A DNA stretch of 51,874 nt from Bacteroidales bacterium (lineage in GTDB: Bacteria > Bacteroidota > Bacteroidia > Bacteroidales > UBA4417). The stretch is taken from the NCBI GenBank assembly GCA_030654075.1, contig JAURYB010000133.1:1-51874 (forward strand). Direction: 5' to 3'. Of this stretch, positions 7,864 through 19,085 are shown piece by piece. The notes below the pieces were generated by a model. That model saw nothing but the letters and a program-made list of their open reading frames with translations. It searched no databases and had not been told where the DNA came from. Position numbers and translations under genes: made by a program. Position 1 is the first letter of the stretch. Each line of letters starts with the position of its first letter.

Positions 7864-9303
7864 ATGATGCCAAAAAATATTAATTTCCCCTGGTGGATAC
7901 TTACAGTAAGTATTGTACTGGCTTTCACACTGCCTGTTCTGGTTCAGGATGCAATGTTTCAGGATGCAATGTTATATAGTTCAGTTTCGCATAATTTAGC
8001 CATTGGAATAGGAACTTTCTGGTTTCCACAATACAGCACACTGAATATTGCAGGTATTCCCTCATTTCATGAACAACCGCCACTTGTGTTTGGTATTCAA
8101 TCTGTCTTTTATAAAGTATTGGGCGATTCGATCTACGTTGAGCGTTTCTATACTCTGTTAATGCTCATCGCGCATATTATTCTTATTAATGTGTTGTGGA
8201 AACTGAATTTCAATAAAACTCAGCAGCAACGCAAATTGGGGTGGATAGCAGTTACTTTTTGGATATTAATACCTGTTTGCTGGTGGTGTTTCCACAATAA
8301 CCTGATGGAAAACACAATGAGTTTATTTGATTTGACTGCGGTAATTATTATTGTTCAGAATCTCAAAAAGACTTCAGTAAATTACTTGGCCTGGATACTT
8401 GCCGGCTTCCTGATTTTCCTTGCTTCTTTTAGCAAAGGTCTACCCGGACTTTTTCCTATTGTAGTTCCTTTTTTATATTGGATTGCCGAAAGAAAAACCG
8501 GTTTTAAAAAGCATCTGCTTTTGACACTTTTGTTATTTAGCATTCCTGCTTTGATATATACAATCCTTTTTATCATTCCGATAAGCAGCGAAAGTCTTTC
8601 AATTTACGTTTTCAAGCGATTACTGGTCAGGGTAGATTCAATGCCTACTTCATCATACAGGTTGGAGATATTCTGGCGGCTCTTTACAGAGATGATACCT
8701 GTTTTACTCGTTCTATTTATTGTATTTGTGGTTGGGTATTTCAAAAAAGCAAATCTTGCGGTCAGGGAGAATAGTAAAACCGCAGCATTTTACTTTTTAA
8801 TCGGATTATCAGGATCAACTCCTCTTGCATTAACCATGGTTCAAAAAGGATGGTATCTGGTTCCGTCATTCCCGTATTTCGCAATAGCGGCTGCGATGTT
8901 GATTTCACCTTATATCTCAAAATCACTGGCTACAATTGATACATCAGGAAGAAAGTTCAAAATCTTCTATATTGTCACTATCATTCTGTTTATCAGCGTT
9001 ATGGTGGTTTCAGCAACACAGTTTGGTAAAATTTCGAGAGAAAAAGATACCCTAAGCGATGTATATAAAATAGGTAAGGTGGTTCCGCGGTTCTCTACTA
9101 TAACAGTTCCGGAAAACCTTTACGACGAGTATGATTTTATATTACAAGGATTTTTAGTCCGTCACTTTAATATTTCAATTGACCCGACAAAAGAATACAA
9201 ATATTTTTTAACTGAAAAAGGAAATACCTCAGCAATACCGGCACAATATCGGCGGGTAGAAATTTCGCTCGTTAAATATGAACTCTACGTTCGGAAAGAA
9301 TAA
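7864..9303 (+). CDS. Polytopic glycosyltransferase, GT39/ArnT-like
   Basis: This 479-aa inner-membrane protein has about ten hydrophobic helices and the look of the GT-C fold (PMT/ArnT, GT39 class): a first helix (residues 11-26), then an acidic exoplasmic loop with Asp residues (QDAMFQDAMLY, about 28-38), EQPPLVFGIQSVFYKVLG at about 70-87, and a soluble C-terminal tail. Such enzymes move a sugar from a polyprenyl-phosphate donor to lipid or protein on the periplasmic face. The acceptor is not predictable. The acidic loop carries a 15-bp in-frame tandem duplication. The gene appears monocistronic and is followed by a 489-base gap. Confidence 0.72.
   Translation: MMPKNINFPWWILTVSIVLAFTLPVLVQDAMFQDAMLYSSVSHNLAIGIGTFWFPQYSTLNIAGIPSFHEQPPLVFGIQSVFYKVLGDSIYVERFYTLLMLIAHIILINVLWKLNFNKTQQQRKLGWIAVTFWILIPVCWWCFHNNLMENTMSLFDLTAVIIIVQNLKKTSVNYLAWILAGFLIFLASFSKGLPGLFPIVVPFLYWIAERKTGFKKHLLLTLLLFSIPALIYTILFIIPISSESLSIYVFKRLLVRVDSMPTSSYRLEIFWRLFTEMIPVLLVLFIVFVVGYFKKANLAVRENSKTAAFYFLIGLSGSTPLALTMVQKGWYLVPSFPYFAIAAAMLISPYISKSLATIDTSGRKFKIFYIVTIILFISVMVVSATQFGKISREKDTLSDVYKIGKVVPRFSTITVPENLYDEYDFILQGFLVRHFNISIDPTKEYKYFLTEKGNTSAIPAQYRRVEISLVKYELYVRKE
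7943..7973 (+). repeat. 15-bp in-frame tandem duplication
   Basis: TTCAGGATGCAATGT is present twice in immediate succession inside the glycosyltransferase gene at 7864, duplicating five residues (FQDAM) in the first exoplasmic loop, where GT-C enzymes carry their catalytic acidic residue. Confidence 0.85.
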
Positions 9304-9792
9304 ACCAGGGAAATAGTGTTTTAGTAAAAGATTTTGCCCTCCGAAGCTTACAAGTTTAATGTTTTTAGTCAGGCATTTTCTTTTTCGTCTCAGTTGCTAT
9401 ATGCTTTGGACTAAAAAAGAAAGCGACAGAATTTCTGAAAAATCAACTTTTTATAATCTGCTTTTTAAAATAATTTCTTAATTAGTAGAAATCTAACTGT
9501 TGAGCATAGTTCTGTAAATTGGAATAAGTGAGATAAACAGGTAGAGAGGTGTTTTACTTTATTCTGCTGTCTATAATTGATACCTTTGCAATAATAAGTG
9601 TTTAAACGAATACCGGAGAACTAAAAAGCAAAATTTTGTCGTTTGTTTTACTGTTTTGTGATTGATAGTTAACCATCCTGTGAAGAAAAAAACGTAAACA
9701 TATGTTTTTCTGACAAAAAGGAAAGAAATGCGGAAAACACAAATAATTTATTTTAGCTTTTTTATTAGTAAATAGCTCTTTAACAAAAACAT
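9304..9792 (+). promoter_or_regulatory. Gene-free gap with a -7 element (9581-9588)
   Basis: This 489-base gap has no protein-like frame. TACCTTTG at 9581-9588, followed by CA, fully matches TAnnTTTG; the -33 region lacks a clear TTG. If used, it gives an unusually long leader of about 200 bases for the glycosyltransferase at 9793. The leader contains the 12-base palindrome AAACATATGTTT at 9696-9707. I could not recognise a known riboswitch. Confidence 0.45.
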
Positions 9793-11331
9793 ATGAATCA
9801 AGTAACTAATTCAATACAAAAGATCTGGAACGAAAATCCTTTACATCTGGTTATGTTCGTTGCAATTATAACACGTTTGCTTGCCGCATTTTTTTCCCGG
9901 GGCTTCGGCATGCACGATGATCATTTTCTTGTAATTGAAGTTGCTCAAGCATGGTTAGATGGGATTTTTGTGCCAGGGCATCTTTATGGACAAGCGCTGG
10001 AATTAACACCAGATGGGCATAGCCTGTTTTATATGGGTCTGCATTACCTGCTCTTTAAGTTCCTGGCTGTTTTTGGTATTTATGATCCATTATTTAAAAT
10101 GCTTATAGTTAGGATATTGCATGCGCTGGCTTCCATATATTCGGTTTGGCTTACTTATAAAATTACCGAAAAGCTTTCATCAAAAAAAGATGCGGCACTC
10201 GCAGGTTTACTGATGGCATCTATGTGGTTTTTACCTATGTTAAGTGTTCGCAACCTTGTTGAGATTTTTTGTTTTCCTTTCACTTTGGCAGGAATATGGT
10301 ATCTGATCAATGCTGAACTAAAGAAACATCCCTTATTAATATATTTATTGGCTGGATTTATTCTGGGATTAAGTATTTCGATTAGGTTTCAGTTGATAGT
10401 TTATGTTGGTGGGGTCGGCTTGGTTCTTCTGATTCAGCGTAAATGGATTCCTGCCTTTATATTTGGTTTTGGAGCCCTGTTATCCATTCTGATATTTCAA
10501 GGCTTGATGGATTATTTTATATGGGGTTATCCGTTTGCCGAATTTATCGAATATGTTAAGTATAATATACAGGAAGCTTATAATTATATAAATGGTCCCT
10601 GGTACAATTATCTTTTATTACTGGCAGGTATTTTTATTCCACCTGTTTCGCTGATGTTATTATTTGGGTTTTTTAGGGTTTGGAAAAAGCAACTTATCAT
10701 TTTCCTGCCTGCATTCTTATTTCTGGTATTCCATTCATTTTTTCCAAATAAGCAGGAACGGTTTATTTTCCCATTTGTTCCTTATCTGATCATCGGTGGT
10801 GTTATCGGGTGGAACTCATTTCTGGTGGTTTCAAAATTTTGGAAAAACCATCAGAAAGCGCTTTCAAGATCGTGGATTTTCTTTTGGTTACTTAACTTTA
10901 TATTACTGATTCCTGTTTCAACGGCATATTCAAAACGATCAAGGGTTGAAGCTATGGCATACCTGGCAAATTACCCGGGAATTAAGGTGGTGGTTGCTGA
11001 AGATACAAATAAAAACAGTGCTCAGATGCTTCCACGATATTACTCAGGACAGTGGATGCAGGTTTTGTATAAATCAGAAACGGAAGTCAGATCATATACA
11101 TCAGATTCAATACCCTGTAGCGTATCTCAAGCTTCATTTGTGATGTTTTACAGCGACGAAAACCTGCAGGCAAGGGTTGATTCATTGAAAAAGGAAATTC
11201 CGTCACTCGTGTATGAAAAAACTTTTATGCCCGGAATGATCGACGAAATCATGCATCGCCTCAATCCGGTGAACAGGAACGAAACAATATATCTGTACCG
11301 TAACAACGATTTAACTAAAAAAAACAATTAA
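9793..11331 (+). CDS. Polytopic mannosyltransferase-like GT-C protein
   Basis: This 512-aa inner-membrane protein has about ten transmembrane segments. After the first helix it has an acidic motif GMHDDHF (about residues 38-44), as in the GT22/GT39 GPI-mannosyltransferase-like enzymes, whose first loop holds a catalytic Asp/Glu. Further helices and FPNKQERFIFPFVPYLI at about 315-331 also fit the Alg9/PIG-B type layout. A soluble C-terminal domain of about 140 residues follows. It probably uses a lipid-phosphate sugar donor at the periplasmic face. ligA begins 53 bases downstream on the same strand. It differs clearly from the enzyme at 7864, so this is not a recent duplication. Confidence 0.7.
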   Translation: MNQVTNSIQKIWNENPLHLVMFVAIITRLLAAFFSRGFGMHDDHFLVIEVAQAWLDGIFVPGHLYGQALELTPDGHSLFYMGLHYLLFKFLAVFGIYDPLFKMLIVRILHALASIYSVWLTYKITEKLSSKKDAALAGLLMASMWFLPMLSVRNLVEIFCFPFTLAGIWYLINAELKKHPLLIYLLAGFILGLSISIRFQLIVYVGGVGLVLLIQRKWIPAFIFGFGALLSILIFQGLMDYFIWGYPFAEFIEYVKYNIQEAYNYINGPWYNYLLLLAGIFIPPVSLMLLFGFFRVWKKQLIIFLPAFLFLVFHSFFPNKQERFIFPFVPYLIIGGVIGWNSFLVVSKFWKNHQKALSRSWIFFWLLNFILLIPVSTAYSKRSRVEAMAYLANYPGIKVVVAEDTNKNSAQMLPRYYSGQWMQVLYKSETEVRSYTSDSIPCSVSQASFVMFYSDENLQARVDSLKKEIPSLVYEKTFMPGMIDEIMHRLNPVNRNETIYLYRNNDLTKKNN

Positions 11332-11375
11332 GTGGTTTTTCTGTTTCAGGATCAGGGTACAGATATTCAGATTAA

Positions 11376-13433
<2,058 letters not shown>

Positions 13434-13612
13434 TTTTCTAATTGGATTGCTTTTTGTTGCCAAATATTCGGTACAAGAAGAAAAAATATATCGGCCACAT
13501 TCTATTAGGATATTTCCGACCATCACTTTTTCAATTTGATAGAATGGGATCGCCTCTCGTCCTTCGCTTCATCGGATTGTACCATAGAATAAACAATCTA
13601 AACCAGAACCAT

Positions 13613-15829
13613 ATGGCTATTCCATCTGCAGAAATAGATAGTACCTTTTCCGGTTTATGTAACCTTGTGTTTGCCAACCGCCTGAAAGAAGCTCTGAATC
13701 AACTCGGGGTTTTGATGGAAGGAATGCATGTTGCTGATTTTACGTTGCAATACGAAGAACTGAACCAAACCTACCGGATGCTCCTGGAATATAACTTCCG
13801 TGGCGTTCCTGATCCACAGCGAAATATGATTTTCGGGAAACTTAAAGTTTCCTTGCTTGAGTTGGCAGATAAAGTTCGCCAACAGGCTTTTGCCCAGACC
13901 GGAATGCACATTTACCAATTAAAATCACGCATCGAAAAAGAAAAGGAAATTGCAAAAGAAGAAGCCACTCGTAAGCTTGACAATTATTTATTCGAACTGG
14001 AATATACCAAACTGCTAAACGATTCGGATTTAGCGGATCAAAATGCTGTAGACGCGTCTACTCCTTCAGTTTCGCCAAAGCTGTTCCAATTGATGTGGTT
14101 AACTGATAAATATACCGATACAGACCTTTTACTCATTAAAGCGATCAGGGAATCGGTAAGTCTGCCATGGTACGAGAAATGCCTGGCTGTTAGTGCAATA
14201 ACCTTAAGTTTAATAAACTGCTTCGATAAAGAGAAATTTGCCGTTTTAAGCGAATTTTACAAAGACCGTCAGCCACAGGTTTGGCAGCGTGCATTTGCTG
14301 GGCTTATTGTTGCTGTTTTTATTTATAATAAAAGGCTCGAACTTTACCCGACAATCCGAACGCAATTTGATCATTTTAAAGGTGATGAAAACTTTTCAAC
14401 GGATCTGAATAATTTCCTGCTTCAAATTCTGAAAGCACTCGAAACTGAGAATATTACAAAAAAATTTCGAGAGGAAATTTTGCCGGATGTCCAAAAGTTC
14501 GAATCAAAAATCCGCGAAAAATTAGACCTCGATAATATTATCAACAGTGAAATTATAGAGGATAAAAATCCGGACTGGGAGCAAATTTTCGAGGATAGCC
14601 CTGATTTGCTGAATAAAATTGAGAAGATGTCGGAAATGCAGATGGAAGGCCTGGATTTATTTATGGGCACCTTTGCCATGCTTAAGAATTTTGACTTTTT
14701 CAGGGAGATTTCTAACTGGTTCCGGCCTTTTTATAAAGAAAATGAAACGGCTGTAAATTCAGTAGGTGATGCGATACAGGGAAAATGGGATTTTCTTTCC
14801 GGGCTCGAGGATTCATTTTATATGTGCAATTCCGACAAATATTCCTTTTGTTTTAACATAAATCATCTGCCTGATGAGCAGGGGCGTAATATTGTCAGTT
14901 TATTCAACATGGAAGCGGAAAGTATGCGTGAACTTTCGAGTGAAGATAAATTACTGAACAAGCCTGGTAAGGATACTTTTATTTTTACTCAATACATTCA
15001 GGATTTATACCGGTTTTTCAAATTGCATCCTTTTCGCAATGATTTCAGGGATATTTTTAGTCTGAAATGGGATATTGCCGATAGTTGGTTATTACAAAAT
15101 CAGGCTGATAATACCGGTATTCTGCGGAATGCAGCCGAATTCCTTTTTAGTAAAATGCATTATGCTGAGGCTTCCGGGGTTTTTCTTGCCTTGGCTCAAA
15201 AACCGGAGCCGGATCAGGCTGTCCACGAGAAACTTGCCTATTGTTTTCAGATGATGGGAAATTTCCGGTTAGCGCTTGAATACTATAAAAGAGCTGAATT
15301 GTTTGACAGCAACCGGTTGTGGAGCCTGAAAAAGATAATTTTCTGCTACCGCAAACTCGGTGATAATGAATCAGCGCTAAAATTGAGTCTTGAGGCAGCT
15401 GCCCTCGATCCTGATGATGCTTACCTTCAAACAATGCTCGGCAACTGCTATCTTGATTTGCATCAGTTCGAAATGGCCCTGGATCATTATTTTAAAGCTG
15501 AAATTCTTGCGTCCGAAAATAAGAAAGTTCTTCGCCCTATCGCGTGGTGTTGCTTTGTGCTCGGAAAACTCGATCTTGCGCTTACTTATTACCAGCTTAT
15601 TTTAAACGAAGAACCTACCGCAACCGATTTGATTAATGCCGGTCATGTCGAGTTATGCATGGGGAATAAGCCCAAAGCAATGGAACGTTATATTGCAGCG
15701 ATTGCTACAGGAGGGACCAATTTAATTCAGTTTACCGAAACGCTCGATTTTGATAAACGTTACCTGATTGCCAATGGAGTAGATTCCACAGATATTCAGC
15801 TTATTACTGATTATATTAGGTTCAGATAA
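13613..15829 (+). CDS. Tetratricopeptide-repeat protein of unknown function
   Basis: This is a 738-aa protein without signal peptide or transmembrane segment. The open frame extends upstream to a TTG at 13442, but the added 57 residues look non-coding, so the ATG at 13613 (MAIPSAEID) is chosen. The N-terminal two thirds are helical and charged, with a likely coiled-coil stretch at about residues 105-130 (KSRIEKEKEIAKEEATRKL). The C-terminal third has at least four TPR units (HEKLAYCFQMMGNFRLALEY, LQTMLGNCYLDLHQFEMAL and others), suggesting a protein-binding scaffold. It lies 179 bases after ligA on the same strand. I do not recognise a function. Confidence 0.78.
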   Translation: MAIPSAEIDSTFSGLCNLVFANRLKEALNQLGVLMEGMHVADFTLQYEELNQTYRMLLEYNFRGVPDPQRNMIFGKLKVSLLELADKVRQQAFAQTGMHIYQLKSRIEKEKEIAKEEATRKLDNYLFELEYTKLLNDSDLADQNAVDASTPSVSPKLFQLMWLTDKYTDTDLLLIKAIRESVSLPWYEKCLAVSAITLSLINCFDKEKFAVLSEFYKDRQPQVWQRAFAGLIVAVFIYNKRLELYPTIRTQFDHFKGDENFSTDLNNFLLQILKALETENITKKFREEILPDVQKFESKIREKLDLDNIINSEIIEDKNPDWEQIFEDSPDLLNKIEKMSEMQMEGLDLFMGTFAMLKNFDFFREISNWFRPFYKENETAVNSVGDAIQGKWDFLSGLEDSFYMCNSDKYSFCFNINHLPDEQGRNIVSLFNMEAESMRELSSEDKLLNKPGKDTFIFTQYIQDLYRFFKLHPFRNDFRDIFSLKWDIADSWLLQNQADNTGILRNAAEFLFSKMHYAEASGVFLALAQKPEPDQAVHEKLAYCFQMMGNFRLALEYYKRAELFDSNRLWSLKKIIFCYRKLGDNESALKLSLEAAALDPDDAYLQTMLGNCYLDLHQFEMALDHYFKAEILASENKKVLRPIAWCCFVLGKLDLALTYYQLILNEEPTATDLINAGHVELCMGNKPKAMERYIAAIATGGTNLIQFTETLDFDKRYLIANGVDSTDIQLITDYIRFR

Positions 15830-15982
15830 TGCATTTAAACAGGAAAATCAGATAAATGGAATTTTTCGAAAAATAATCATCCGGAAACTATTACTTTTTG
15901 CAATTGTTAATATTAATTAATAAAGCAGGCTCATAATCCGATTTGGCTTATTTTTTGAGTATTTCTAATTAAAATCGATGCT

Positions 15983-16381
15983 ATGAAAAAAATACTTCTA
16001 CTCTTCGTTATAACAATATCCATATTTTCTGTAACTGCTCAATCTTCAAAAAACAGAGCTGCGGATAATCTGCAACTTAAATCTTCTCAACATACTTCAG
16101 ATATTGCTTCTGTAGAGGGGTTTATTGATAACATAACAGTTTATCCAAATCCTGTGGTTGAGGAACTTAAAATTGCCTTTCAAAGCAGTCAGAGGGGTTT
16201 GGCGGTAGTTTCATTTTTCAATAATATAGGTAAACCGGTTTTTAAACAGGAATCTGAGGTTGAATCCGGGCATAATATTATTTCAATTGATATCAGGAGC
16301 AAATCAATAGAGCCTGGGGTCTATTTTATTCAACTAGTTTCTGAAGGTCAAACCATTACGAGGAAATTGATCGTGAAATAG
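15983..16381 (+). CDS. Very short T9SS type A sorting-domain protein
   Basis: This 132-aa exported protein consists of little more than two address labels. Residues 1-19 are a Sec signal peptide (MKKILLLFVITISIFSVTAQ). About 30 polar residues follow, then a type A C-terminal sorting domain (NITVYPNPVVEELKI at about 50-64, PGVYFIQLVSEG near the end, final KLIVK). Such domains send proteins through the type IX secretion system, after which the domain is normally cleaved or replaced by surface anchoring. With almost no cargo, this may be a structural or signalling peptide, or a remnant of a larger gene. It faces the M14 carboxypeptidase gene, sharing its terminator. Confidence 0.82.
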   Translation: MKKILLLFVITISIFSVTAQSSKNRAADNLQLKSSQHTSDIASVEGFIDNITVYPNPVVEELKIAFQSSQRGLAVVSFFNNIGKPVFKQESEVESGHNIISIDIRSKSIEPGVYFIQLVSEGQTITRKLIVK

Positions 16382-16418
16382 GTTAACTGCTTGATTATCC
16401 GATTACTTGTCCAGTTTT

Positions 16419-16450
16419 AAAAAGCCCGAAAATCTTATTCCGGGCTTTTT
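16419..16450. terminator. Bidirectional intrinsic terminator
   Basis: AAAAAGCCCG (16419-16428) pairs with CGGGCTTTTT (16441-16450) over ten bases. The A-run and T-run at the stem base make it functional in both directions. It lies between the convergent small T9SS gene and the M14 carboxypeptidase gene. Confidence 0.88.
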
Positions 16451-16466
16451 GCATTTTCAGTGTAAT

Positions 16467-18173
16467 CTAGTCTTTTATCACCTGTATCTTTTTATTTATC
16501 CATTTACCTTCTACCTGTAATTGAAACAGGTAAACACCTGATGGCCAGTTACATTCTATAGCTATTTTTTTAGCTTTTGGGGAAGAATAGAATACATTAT
16601 TTCCTGTAATATCTTTGATATTAAGTATTTGTACGGGGAATTCTGATTCAATTATTGTGCTGCCACCAGTTACGGGATTTGGATAGATTCGAATACCTGG
16701 TATATCCATTGCAATAGCATTAGTTGAAAGCGTGTTCTCCGATAATTTAACATTGACTACAGTTGTTTGCTTATCAGTTACTTGTACAGCAATGGTCTTA
16801 GGTAAATACCCGCTTGCCGAATAAGTAACATTATAAGTACCGCCCTTGAGTAAACGGTGGTAATCGCCAACCTTGGCATCAGTATAAACATACGAACTGT
16901 CTATATCGAAACCCAAAATATCTATTTTAGCATATAAAGGTTCTCCGCTCACGGAATCAGTTACCAAACCATGCAGTCCATAACCAGCTTGTTCAATATA
17001 GTTTAACAGTGAGCGGTAATTGTAATTCCAGTGATCAACCAACTGCGAGGTTACAGTCAGTAGTTTTATATCTGATAACTCGATGGTAACTTCGCGGCAA
17101 TGCTTGAAGAAATTCATATAATCCTGACGTCCCCCGGTTATCCGATACCACGCATAACCATTTGTAATTCCGCTTGGGTAAAGAGTCATATAGCCAGCCG
17201 GAGAGTTAAGATGAACTGTGTCGGCATATTCATGGGATACATACATCCACCAGGCATTATCAGCTGAAAGTCGTAACCACGTATCCCATGGATAATTAAC
17301 GACTTCAGCCCCGCCATGAAAATTCGCACCCATGGTAAAAGTGTTTTGATCTGCAAAATTCATAAATGCAACAGTCTCAGGTTGCCAGGCTTTTCCATCA
17401 GGATGTTGTCCGGCTTGCGGGTCAGGGTAATTGCGGTTCAGGTCAACATAACTGGCATTATAACGGGTTGCTCCGTTCACGGTGATGTTACCGCCGGCAT
17501 AAGTTCCATCAGGATTGGCAAGCGGGCAAATAACAATATCAAAATTATTCACCATATTGGTTATACGGGAATCTGAACCGTATCCGGATAAAAGATAATC
17601 GGCAAGGTGCAACATCAGTATGGCTCCTGTTAATTCATCTCCATGAATACTGGAGGAATATAGGAACTCAGGCTCATTTTCCTCCGTGTTAACATTGTCG
17701 GAGATCCGCAATGCCAGGAGTTTGCGATTGCTTGCTAAGGTCGCAATTGTAATTAGTTTACATATTGCAGGATGATCTGCTGCAAAATTTATCATCAGTG
17801 TTTCATACGCCTCATAAGTCGGGTAGTAATTCCAGGTGAGAACTTGTTTCGGATCACTGCTCATTTGAACAGGATAAAGTTCAGATGGCGCCGTAAGAAC
17901 CGTAAAATCTAATTTCCTGCCTGTGAATGCTGAAAATTCTTTTTGGTTGGCATATGCATAAACAGTATTACCCTTAATATTGCTGATTGATATTTCTTTG
18001 GTAATCGATGAAATTTGAGAAAGATCATTAAGTTGGAAACTAAAATAAACTTCGCCTCGGCGGTTAATGTCCTGCAGAGCCTGGTTGGTTTGTTTTAACT
18101 GGGATTGAGCTGATACGATTCTGAATAGCGATATTATGGAGAAAAGGAGTAAAATGAGTTTTTTCATGAACAT
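16467..18173 (-). CDS. Secreted M14 zinc carboxypeptidase with T9SS domain
   Basis: This 568-aa protein is an exported metallocarboxypeptidase. A signal peptide covers residues 1-22. The M14 domain has the zinc ligands His177 and Glu180 (SSIHGDE) and His286 (NFHGGAE), Arg247 in DLNRNYP for substrate binding, and the catalytic Glu365 (VTIELSD). A carboxypeptidase-regulatory-like beta domain (about 400-480) and a type A T9SS sorting domain (from about 495, IRIYPNP) follow. It is thus predicted to act at or outside the cell surface on protein C-termini. A second ATG at codon 3 gives a more typical signal peptide start. It begins 8 bases after dapA on the same strand, so they are probably co-transcribed, although their roles differ. 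Confidence 0.9.
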   Translation of the reverse strand: MFMKKLILLLFSIISLFRIVSAQSQLKQTNQALQDINRRGEVYFSFQLNDLSQISSITKEISISNIKGNTVYAYANQKEFSAFTGRKLDFTVLTAPSELYPVQMSSDPKQVLTWNYYPTYEAYETLMINFAADHPAICKLITIATLASNRKLLALRISDNVNTEENEPEFLYSSSIHGDELTGAILMLHLADYLLSGYGSDSRITNMVNNFDIVICPLANPDGTYAGGNITVNGATRYNASYVDLNRNYPDPQAGQHPDGKAWQPETVAFMNFADQNTFTMGANFHGGAEVVNYPWDTWLRLSADNAWWMYVSHEYADTVHLNSPAGYMTLYPSGITNGYAWYRITGGRQDYMNFFKHCREVTIELSDIKLLTVTSQLVDHWNYNYRSLLNYIEQAGYGLHGLVTDSVSGEPLYAKIDILGFDIDSSYVYTDAKVGDYHRLLKGGTYNVTYSASGYLPKTIAVQVTDKQTTVVNVKLSENTLSTNAIAMDIPGIRIYPNPVTGGSTIIESEFPVQILNIKDITGNNVFYSSPKAKKIAIECNWPSGVYLFQLQVEGKWINKKIQVIKD

Positions 18174-18181
18174 GCCAGTTG

Positions 18182-19081
18182 TTATATTTCTTTAATTGCA
18201 GGCTCCAGTTCAGCCATAAGTGCTGACAAGTGGTTGTAATGCACTTTTTCAATCTTAACTAAGGGTAAACGTAAATTGTTGGAAATTATTTCCATGATTT
18301 CCAGGGCAGCTTTGATGCCTGAAGGATTACCATCCGCAAATACGGAGCGTATGAAATCAGTAAGCTTGTAATGAATTTCACGGGCTTTTTTCATATCCCC
18401 TTTAAGTCCATAAGAAACCATCTCAGAAAAAAGTTTAGGGTAAGCATTGGCAACCACTGAAATTACTCCGTCCGAACCCATACCAAGCAGAGGTAAGGTG
18501 AGCAAATCATCACCCGATATAACAAGGAAGTCTTTGGGCTTATTCCTGATAATATCCATTACTTGTTCAATATTTCCGGAAGCTTCCTTTATTCCGATAA
18601 TATTGTCAAAATCTGTTGCCAGTTGAAGCGTGATTTCGGATTTCATATTCACGGAAGTCCTGCTGGGAACATTATACATTATAATGGGAAGAGGGCTAAC
18701 AGTTGCAATACTTTTATAATGAAGGTAAAGTCCGCGTTGCTGCGGTTTATTATAATAAGGTGTTACAGAAAGTATGGCATCATAGCCATCGAGCGAATTA
18801 GATCGAATGGTATTTATAACGTCTTGTGTATTATTACTGCCAATTCCAATTACCAGAGGAACTCTTTTATTGTTGATTTCCACAACGAATTCGGCAAGAG
18901 CGTTCTTTTCTTCACGAGTAAGAGTAGCTGTTTCAGCTGTTGTTCCTTGCACCACAAGGTAATTCACTCCCCCTGTTATAAGATGCTCAATTAACCTCTC
19001 AAGTGCGGTGAAGTCAATGGTTCCTTGTTTGTGAAAAGGAGTAACTATAGCAACTCCGGTTCCCCTGAATTTAGTATTCAT
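18182..19081 (-). CDS. dapA: 4-hydroxy-tetrahydrodipicolinate synthase DapA
   Basis: This 299-aa TIM-barrel enzyme condenses pyruvate with aspartate semialdehyde, the first committed step to diaminopimelate and lysine. The Schiff-base lysine is Lys165 (IGIKEASG). Tyr136 and Arg141 (MYNVPSRT) match the E. coli Tyr133/Arg138 proton-relay residues, and the GTTAE loop (47-51) replaces the more usual GTTGE, a variant I recall in Bacteroidota. The gene starts 4 bases after the DUF6913 gene and precedes the M14 carboxypeptidase by 8, so the three form one operon. Confidence 0.95.
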   Translation of the reverse strand: MNTKFRGTGVAIVTPFHKQGTIDFTALERLIEHLITGGVNYLVVQGTTAETATLTREEKNALAEFVVEINNKRVPLVIGIGSNNTQDVINTIRSNSLDGYDAILSVTPYYNKPQQRGLYLHYKSIATVSPLPIIMYNVPSRTSVNMKSEITLQLATDFDNIIGIKEASGNIEQVMDIIRNKPKDFLVISGDDLLTLPLLGMGSDGVISVVANAYPKLFSEMVSYGLKGDMKKAREIHYKLTDFIRSVFADGNPSGIKAALEIMEIISNNLRLPLVKIEKVHYNHLSALMAELEPAIKEI

Positions 19082-19085
19082 TTGT

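Noticed and set aside
13442..13612. N-terminal extension of the TPR protein from a TTG codon
   Set aside because: The stretch reads as random basic/aromatic sequence; the ATG at 13613 gives a normal start.
18563..18994. 143-codon open frame on the + strand
   Set aside because: It is antisense to dapA, and its sequence (many His, Cys, Asn) is not protein-like.
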